The notes below the pieces were generated by a model. The model did not search any database. It had not been told where the DNA came from and saw only the letters and a program-made list of their open reading frames with translations. Made by a program: the position numbers and the translations under genes. Of a stretch of 11,044 nucleotides of DNA, positions 7,861-11,044 are shown piece by piece. The stretch comes from an uncultured Selenomonas sp. (GTDB taxonomy: Bacteria > Bacillota > Negativicutes > Selenomonadales > Selenomonadaceae). Each line of letters starts with the position of its first letter. The stretch's first letter is position 1. The stretch spans positions 1-11,044 of the forward strand of contig CALJPB010000186.1 in NCBI GenBank assembly GCA_937981305.1, given 5' to 3'.

Positions 7861-8418
7861 TTACGCGCGCTCGATGTAGTTGCCCGTACGCGTATCAATG
7901 CGGAGCACATCGCCCTCATTGATAAAGAGCGGCACGCGGACTTCATAGCCCGTCTCAACCTTTGCCATCTTTGTCGCGCCCGTCGCCGTATTGCCCTTGA
8001 CGCTCGGCTCGCACTCGACAACCTTGAGGCTCACGGAGTTCGGCAGCTGAATGCCGATGATGCGCCCCTTGAACTGCTGCATCGCAACCTCCATGTTCTC
8101 CATGAGGTAGTTCAGCGCATCGCCGAGCTGCTCACGCGAGAGCTCGGACTGCTCGTAGGTCTCCGTGTTCATGAACGTGTAGACGCCGTCCGCCTCGTAG
8201 AGGAACTGCATCGTGTGCGTCTCAAGATGTGCCGCAGGCATCTTTTCGTTCGGATTAAACGTACGCTCAACCACAGCACCGGTCTCCACGTTCTTGATCT
8301 TCGTACGGACGAACGCGGCACCCTTCCCCGGCTTTACGTGCTGGAAATCAACAATCTGCCAGACGCCCCCATCGTATTCAATGGTGAGGCCGGTGCGGAA
8401 ATCGGTGCTGTTAATCAT
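7861..8418 (-). CDS. efp: Translation elongation factor P
   Basis: EF-P relieves ribosome stalling at polyproline stretches by binding beside the P-site tRNA. The 185-residue length is typical. Seen: N-terminal KOW-like domain MINSTDFRTG with the tip loop HVKPGKGAAF, where K32 is the lysine often modified; the middle domain; and a C-terminal OB domain ending GDVLRIDTRTGNYIERA, the family signature. An Xaa-Pro peptidase gene directly upstream is the usual pepP-efp arrangement, although here that peptidase is fused to RNase R. The probable promoter is at 8651-8679, giving a leader of about 226 bases that contains the palindromic element. Confidence 0.98.
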   Translation of the reverse strand: MINSTDFRTGLTIEYDGGVWQIVDFQHVKPGKGAAFVRTKIKNVETGAVVERTFNPNEKMPAAHLETHTMQFLYEADGVYTFMNTETYEQSELSREQLGDALNYLMENMEVAMQQFKGRIIGIQLPNSVSLKVVECEPSVKGNTATGATKMAKVETGYEVRVPLFINEGDVLRIDTRTGNYIERA

Positions 8419-8427
8419 ATTATTCGT

Positions 8428-8433
8428 TCCTCC
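8428..8433 (-). promoter_or_regulatory. Ribosome binding site that fixes the efp start
   Basis: GGAGGA lies nine bases upstream of the ATG at 8418. An in-frame ATG at 8439 would precede this site and add seven residues (MYGGTNN) not found in EF-P. The site therefore decides the start in favour of MINSTDF. Confidence 0.85.
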
Positions 8434-8453
8434 ATACAATCCATATTCTTGTG

Positions 8454-8480
8454 GGAATCGCTGAATTTATCAGTGCTTCC
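8454..8480. repeat. Collapsed 27-bp copy of the palindromic element
   Basis: This stretch consists of the first 11 bases of the adjacent 160-bp element (GGAATCGCTGA) joined directly to its last 16 bases (ATTTATCAGTGCTTCC). The 21 bases at 8460-8480 are identical to 8624-8644. The join falls at GCTGA, which occurs near both ends of the full element, so the middle could have been lost by recombination between these short repeats. It still forms a small hairpin. It is separated from the full copy by CTAA (8481-8484). Confidence 0.8.
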
Positions 8481-8484
8481 CTAA

Positions 8485-8644
8485 GGAATCGCTGATAAAA
8501 TGAAGTCCGTCAGATTGGTGCAGAATTTTTGTCCTGCCAAGGAAACAAACCGGACGCATAGCAAAGGCTATGTGGAGGATTTGTTGACACAGGCAGGGCG
8601 AAAAGGATGCGCCAAGATGATGGGCTGAATTTATCAGTGCTTCC
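8485..8644 (+). mobile_element. 160-bp palindromic foldback/MITE-like element
   Basis: The ends are imperfect terminal inverted repeats: 8485-8501 and 8628-8644 match at 14 of 17 positions. The inside is palindromic on nearly the same axis: 8504-8512 with 8618-8626, 8515-8522 with 8608-8615, 8526-8538 with 8592-8604, AACAAA 8544-8549 with TTTGTT 8580-8585, and CATAGC 8557-8562 with GCTATG 8567-8572 around an AAAG loop. It is flanked by CTAA and TTAA, perhaps a 4-bp target. It contains no transposase, so it would be non-autonomous if mobile. Orientation is given as plus because the mismatches suit an RNA from that strand. Mobility is inferred from structure; a multicopy survey was not possible. 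Confidence 0.65.
8500..8628 (+). CDS. Possible 42-codon ORF inside the palindromic element
   Basis: ATG at 8500 to TGA at 8626-8628 spans almost the whole interior of the element and would encode a basic 42-residue peptide beginning MKSVRLVQNF and ending GCAKMMG. The nearest ribosome-like site (AAGGA, 8483-8487) is about 12 bases upstream, further than usual. It has no recognisable domain and runs against all neighbouring genes. An open frame this short can easily arise by chance, so it is recorded as a candidate only. Confidence 0.12.
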   Translation: MKSVRLVQNFCPAKETNRTHSKGYVEDLLTQAGRKGCAKMMG

Positions 8645-8650
8645 TTAAAT

Positions 8651-8679
8651 ATTATAGCGGTTTTATGTGCAGATTTCAA
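8651..8679 (-). promoter_or_regulatory. Sigma-70-type promoter for efp and downstream genes
   Basis: On the minus strand TTGAAA (8674-8679) and a perfect TATAAT (8651-8656) are separated by exactly 17 bases. The -35 box lies in the last codons of the peptidase and the -10 box follows its stop. A start site about seven bases downstream would fall at or near 8644, the outer end of the palindromic element, so that element would form the 5' part of the efp leader. Confidence 0.75.
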
Positions 8680-11044
8680 TAAATTCTTTTGATGCACGCG
8701 TGAGAGGCTCTGCGCCGTCCGCCGTGATGAGGACGGTGTCCTCGATGCGGATGCCGCCCCACCCCGGAAGGTAGACGCCCGGCTCGTCCGTAATGAGCAT
8801 ATTCGGCTGTAAAACATCCCTGCCCGCCTTCGAGAGACGCGGCTCCTCGTGGATCTCAAGGCCGAGACTATGCCCAAGCCCGTGCCCAAAATACTGGTTG
8901 AGATCGTGCTCCGCGAGATAATCGCGCGCCACACGGTCGACCTCGATGCCCGTCACGCCGGGGCGCAGTGCTGCCAGCGCACGCTGCTGTGCCGTGAGAA
9001 CCGCATCATAGAGTTCACGCTGCCGTGCGTCCGCCCGCCCCACGCAGATGGTACGCGTGATATCCGAATGATAGCCCGCATAGACCGCGCCAAAATCCAT
9101 CGTCACGAGCTCGCCGTGCGCGATCACCTTATCGCTCGCAACACCATGCGGCAGGCTGCCGCGCACACCCGAGGCGATGATGGTTTGGAACGCGGGACGC
9201 TCCGATCCGAGCGTACGCATATGATGCTCGAGCTCCGCCGCAACCTCCATCTCCGTCATACCCGGCTGAATGTATGAAAGGATATGGACAAAGCCCGCGT
9301 CAGCAATTTTGCACGCGCGGCGGATGAGCGCAATCTCGTCCGCATCCTTCACCTGACGGAGCAGATCCAGATTCAGCGGCGTATCCAGAGGAATGTCGCC
9401 AAGGAAGCCGCGCAGTTTCACGACATGGTCGTACACAAGTGCACCGCCCTCGAAGGCAAGGGAGACAACACCCGCGTCCGCTGCAAGGTCTGCCACTTTT
9501 TGATACAACCCGTCACGCTGCTCGACGACCTCATAGAGTGAAGCCTCTGCCGCAGCCTGCTCCGTATAGCGGCTGTCCGTGACGAGCACAAGTCGCTCGG
9601 GGGTCACAAGGAGCGCGGTCGAGTCTCCGCGAAAGCCGCTGAAATAGTGGACATTTTCCTCCTTTGTAATTAGAACGCCGTCCACGATCTTCTCCGCGAG
9701 GAGCGCACGCAGACGCTCGCGTTTCTCCGCCGCGATATGCCCCGTGGCAAACGTCTCGCGCAGGAGGCGATGGACAAGGAGGTCGGGATAGCGGCGGATG
9801 GGTGAGGTGAAATGCGTATAGTAGCGCGCGGCAAGCCCGAAATGTCCGAGACTCGCCGTCGCATAGCGCGCCTGCTGCATGGAGCGCAGCGCGACAGCGC
9901 CGATGATGCGCTCCTCGGGCGCGCCCTTCACGCGGTCGAGCACCGCCTGGATGTCGCGCGGCTGCACCTTGCCGTCCTCGTCGATGTGGAGGCGCAGCCC
10001 GAGCGCGGCAAGGAGGCTCCGGAAGCGCTCGATCTTCTCCGCGTTCGGCGTCTCGTGGACACGGTAGACGAAGGGCTCCTCCTTCAGATCCATATGGCGC
10101 GCGACGGTCTCATTTGCGATGAGCATACACTCCTCGATGATGGACTCGCCGATTGAGCCCATGCGCTTCACGAGCGCGACAGGATGCCCCTCAGCGTCGA
10201 GTTTCACCTTGATCTCGGGCAGCTCGAAGTCGATCGACCCGCGCCGATGCCGCTTTGCACGCAGTGCCTCACGCAGACGGCGCAGGGTCTCCATCATCGG
10301 GCGGATGTCCTCGTTGTCCGAGACAAACGGCTCCTCGCCCGCAAGCACCTTGTTCACGAGTGTGTAGGTAAGGCGACGTGCAACGTGAATGACGCACGGC
10401 ACGATCTCGTAGCTCCGCACCTCGCCGTCCGTGCCGATCTCCATCTCGCACGCCATCGAAAGGCGGTCAACGCCCTCGTTCAGACTGCAAATACCGTTCG
10501 AGAGTTCACGCGGCAGCATGGGGATGACACGGTCGACGAGATAGACGCTTGTCCCGCGCCGCGCCGCCTCCACATCGAGCGGCTCGCCCGCGCGGACGTA
10601 GTGGCTCACATCGGCGATGTAGACGCCGAGGAAGAAGCCGCCGTCCTTCTCATATGCATAGATGCCGTCGTCGATGTCCTTCGTATCCTCGCCGTCGATA
10701 GTGACAATGGGGAAATCGCGGCGGTCGCGCCGCCCCTCATACTCCTCGGGCAGCGGATGCGTCGGACAGTGCGCGGCTGCCTCCGCCACGGCGGGCGGGA
10801 AGTTCGCGTCGAGGTCATAGGCGCGCATGACGGCGAGCACGTCGACCCCCGGGTCGCCCGTCCTGCCGAGCACCTCGATGACGCGCCCCTCGGCGCTGCG
10901 GCGCTCCTCCGGCCACTTCGTAATCTCGACGACGACCTTGCTGCCCGTCTTTGCCCCGCCGAAATCCTTTTTCAAAATAAAGATGTCGCGCCCGATCTTC
11001 GCGCTGTCGGGCGTGACGAAGCCGAACGCCTTGCTGCGCTCGAA
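8663..11044 (-). CDS. RNase R-like exoribonuclease fused in frame to Xaa-Pro peptidase (5' partial)
   Basis: One open frame of 793 visible residues runs in from the right edge. Residues 1 to about 445 are RNase R: the end of a cold-shock domain (SKAFGFVTPDSAKIGRDIFI), then the RNB domain with TIDGEDTKDIDDG, whose D117, D123, D125 and D126 match the four catalytic aspartates, and HFTSPIRRYPDLLVHR at 411-426. Compared with E. coli RNase R about 150 N-terminal residues lie outside the window; the end of RNB and the C-terminal S1 domain are missing. From about 445 to 793 it is an M24 Xaa-Pro peptidase (VLITKEENVHYFSGF) with all five metal ligands visible: D650, D661, H725, E754, E768. The peptidase is near full length but has no start codon at the junction. 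It lies upstream of efp, as pepP normally does. This is either a true fusion by deletion or an assembly join. Confidence 0.85.
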   Translation of the reverse strand, partial: FERSKAFGFVTPDSAKIGRDIFILKKDFGGAKTGSKVVVEITKWPEERRSAEGRVIEVLGRTGDPGVDVLAVMRAYDLDANFPPAVAEAAAHCPTHPLPEEYEGRRDRRDFPIVTIDGEDTKDIDDGIYAYEKDGGFFLGVYIADVSHYVRAGEPLDVEAARRGTSVYLVDRVIPMLPRELSNGICSLNEGVDRLSMACEMEIGTDGEVRSYEIVPCVIHVARRLTYTLVNKVLAGEEPFVSDNEDIRPMMETLRRLREALRAKRHRRGSIDFELPEIKVKLDAEGHPVALVKRMGSIGESIIEECMLIANETVARHMDLKEEPFVYRVHETPNAEKIERFRSLLAALGLRLHIDEDGKVQPRDIQAVLDRVKGAPEERIIGAVALRSMQQARYATASLGHFGLAARYYTHFTSPIRRYPDLLVHRLLRETFATGHIAAEKRERLRALLAEKIVDGVLITKEENVHYFSGFRGDSTALLVTPERLVLVTDSRYTEQAAAEASLYEVVEQRDGLYQKVADLAADAGVVSLAFEGGALVYDHVVKLRGFLGDIPLDTPLNLDLLRQVKDADEIALIRRACKIADAGFVHILSYIQPGMTEMEVAAELEHHMRTLGSERPAFQTIIASGVRGSLPHGVASDKVIAHGELVTMDFGAVYAGYHSDITRTICVGRADARQRELYDAVLTAQQRALAALRPGVTGIEVDRVARDYLAEHDLNQYFGHGLGHSLGLEIHEEPRLSKAGRDVLQPNMLITDEPGVYLPGWGGIRIEDTVLITADGAEPLTRASKEFIEICT
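9690..9725 (-). other. Junction between the rnr and pepP parts
   Basis: The protein across this stretch reads EKRERLRALLAEK. The first part fits a continuation of the RNase R helix after the YPDLLVHR motif. RLRALLAEK followed by VDGVLITK is how many M24 Xaa-Pro peptidases begin after their start Met. The exact breakpoint cannot be fixed because ERLRALL could belong to either parent. That ambiguity is what a short stretch of homology, in the genome or in an assembler, would leave. Confidence 0.6.

Noticed and set aside
6922..8484. A 520-codon plus-strand open frame opposite amaP, the Asp23 gene and efp
   Set aside because: It is antisense to three clearly recognised genes, its product is rich in His, Arg, Leu and Asp with no domain, and it lacks a ribosome site. 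Long antisense frames are expected opposite genes with strong third-position GC bias.
8470..8934. A 154-codon minus-strand open frame running from the peptidase region into the palindromic element
   Set aside because: It is out of frame with the real peptidase over half its length, and the rest is the element read on its other strand; there is no plausible start signal.
8663..9720. A separately translated peptidase starting inside the fused frame
   Set aside because: No ATG lies near the junction. The only nearby candidate is a GTG at 9683-9685, which has no clear ribosome site and would remove part of the conserved N-terminus.
10973..10975. TTG at 10975 as the start of the RNase R-peptidase gene
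   Set aside because: The frame continues upstream to the window edge with typical RNase R cold-shock-domain sequence (SKAFGFVTPDSAKIGRDIFI), so the true start is outside the window.
1..11044. CRISPR array, tRNA, rRNA or defence-type gene cluster
   Set aside because: No regularly spaced repeats were seen, no tRNA-like sequence was recognised in the gaps (all gaps but two are 27 bp or less), and every substantial gene matches a housekeeping family.

Overview
The window is a dense run of minus-strand genes read from high to low coordinates. It is typical of a fairly GC-rich member of the Firmicutes (Bacillota). Gene content and order (EF-P, Asp23/AmaP/DUF2273, nusB, xseA, xseB, ispA, tlyA, nadK, argR, recN) suggest the Negativicutes, perhaps Selenomonas or a relative. 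That placement rests on remembered synteny and protein style, not on a search.

Layout, in transcription order from the right edge. (1) 11044-8663 is one uninterrupted reading frame. It begins inside an RNase R-type exoribonuclease whose N-terminus lies outside the window, and it changes at about 9690-9725 into an Xaa-Pro peptidase (M24 family) that runs to a normal stop. The RNase loses the end of its RNB domain and its S1 domain, and the peptidase loses its own start codon. This is a real fusion by deletion or an assembly join. (2) 8662-8419 is the only long gap. It holds a near-consensus sigma-70-type promoter for the downstream genes, a 160-bp imperfect palindromic (foldback) element, and a 27-bp collapsed copy of that element beside it. 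(3) 8418-7861 is efp. (4) 7833-6573 is a cell-envelope stress module: an Asp23/Gls24 protein, its membrane anchor AmaP and a small DUF2273 membrane protein. (5) 6576-6166 is nusB, followed by a strong hairpin. (6) 6083-4652 holds xseA and xseB, the two subunits of exonuclease VII. (7) 4650-1626 holds ispA (farnesyl diphosphate synthase), tlyA (rRNA methyltransferase), nadK (NAD kinase) and argR (arginine repressor). (8) 1611-1 is recN, cut by the left edge about 20-30 codons before its expected end.

From efp to recN every gene spacing is at most 27 bp or an overlap, except the 82-bp nusB-xseA gap. The block is probably one long operon, or two if the nusB-xseA hairpin terminates. It combines translation (EF-P, TlyA), rRNA transcription (NusB), DNA repair (ExoVII, RecN), isoprenoid and NADP supply, arginine control and envelope stress. 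This is a conserved housekeeping cluster in Firmicutes. dxs and folD, which sit in the Bacillus version, are absent here.

The points most worth a second look are the rnr-pepP fusion and the palindromic element. The mismatches in that palindrome are almost all of kinds that an RNA made from the plus strand can tolerate (G.U wobbles, tandem G.A pairs). This hints at a structured RNA transcribed against the surrounding genes.
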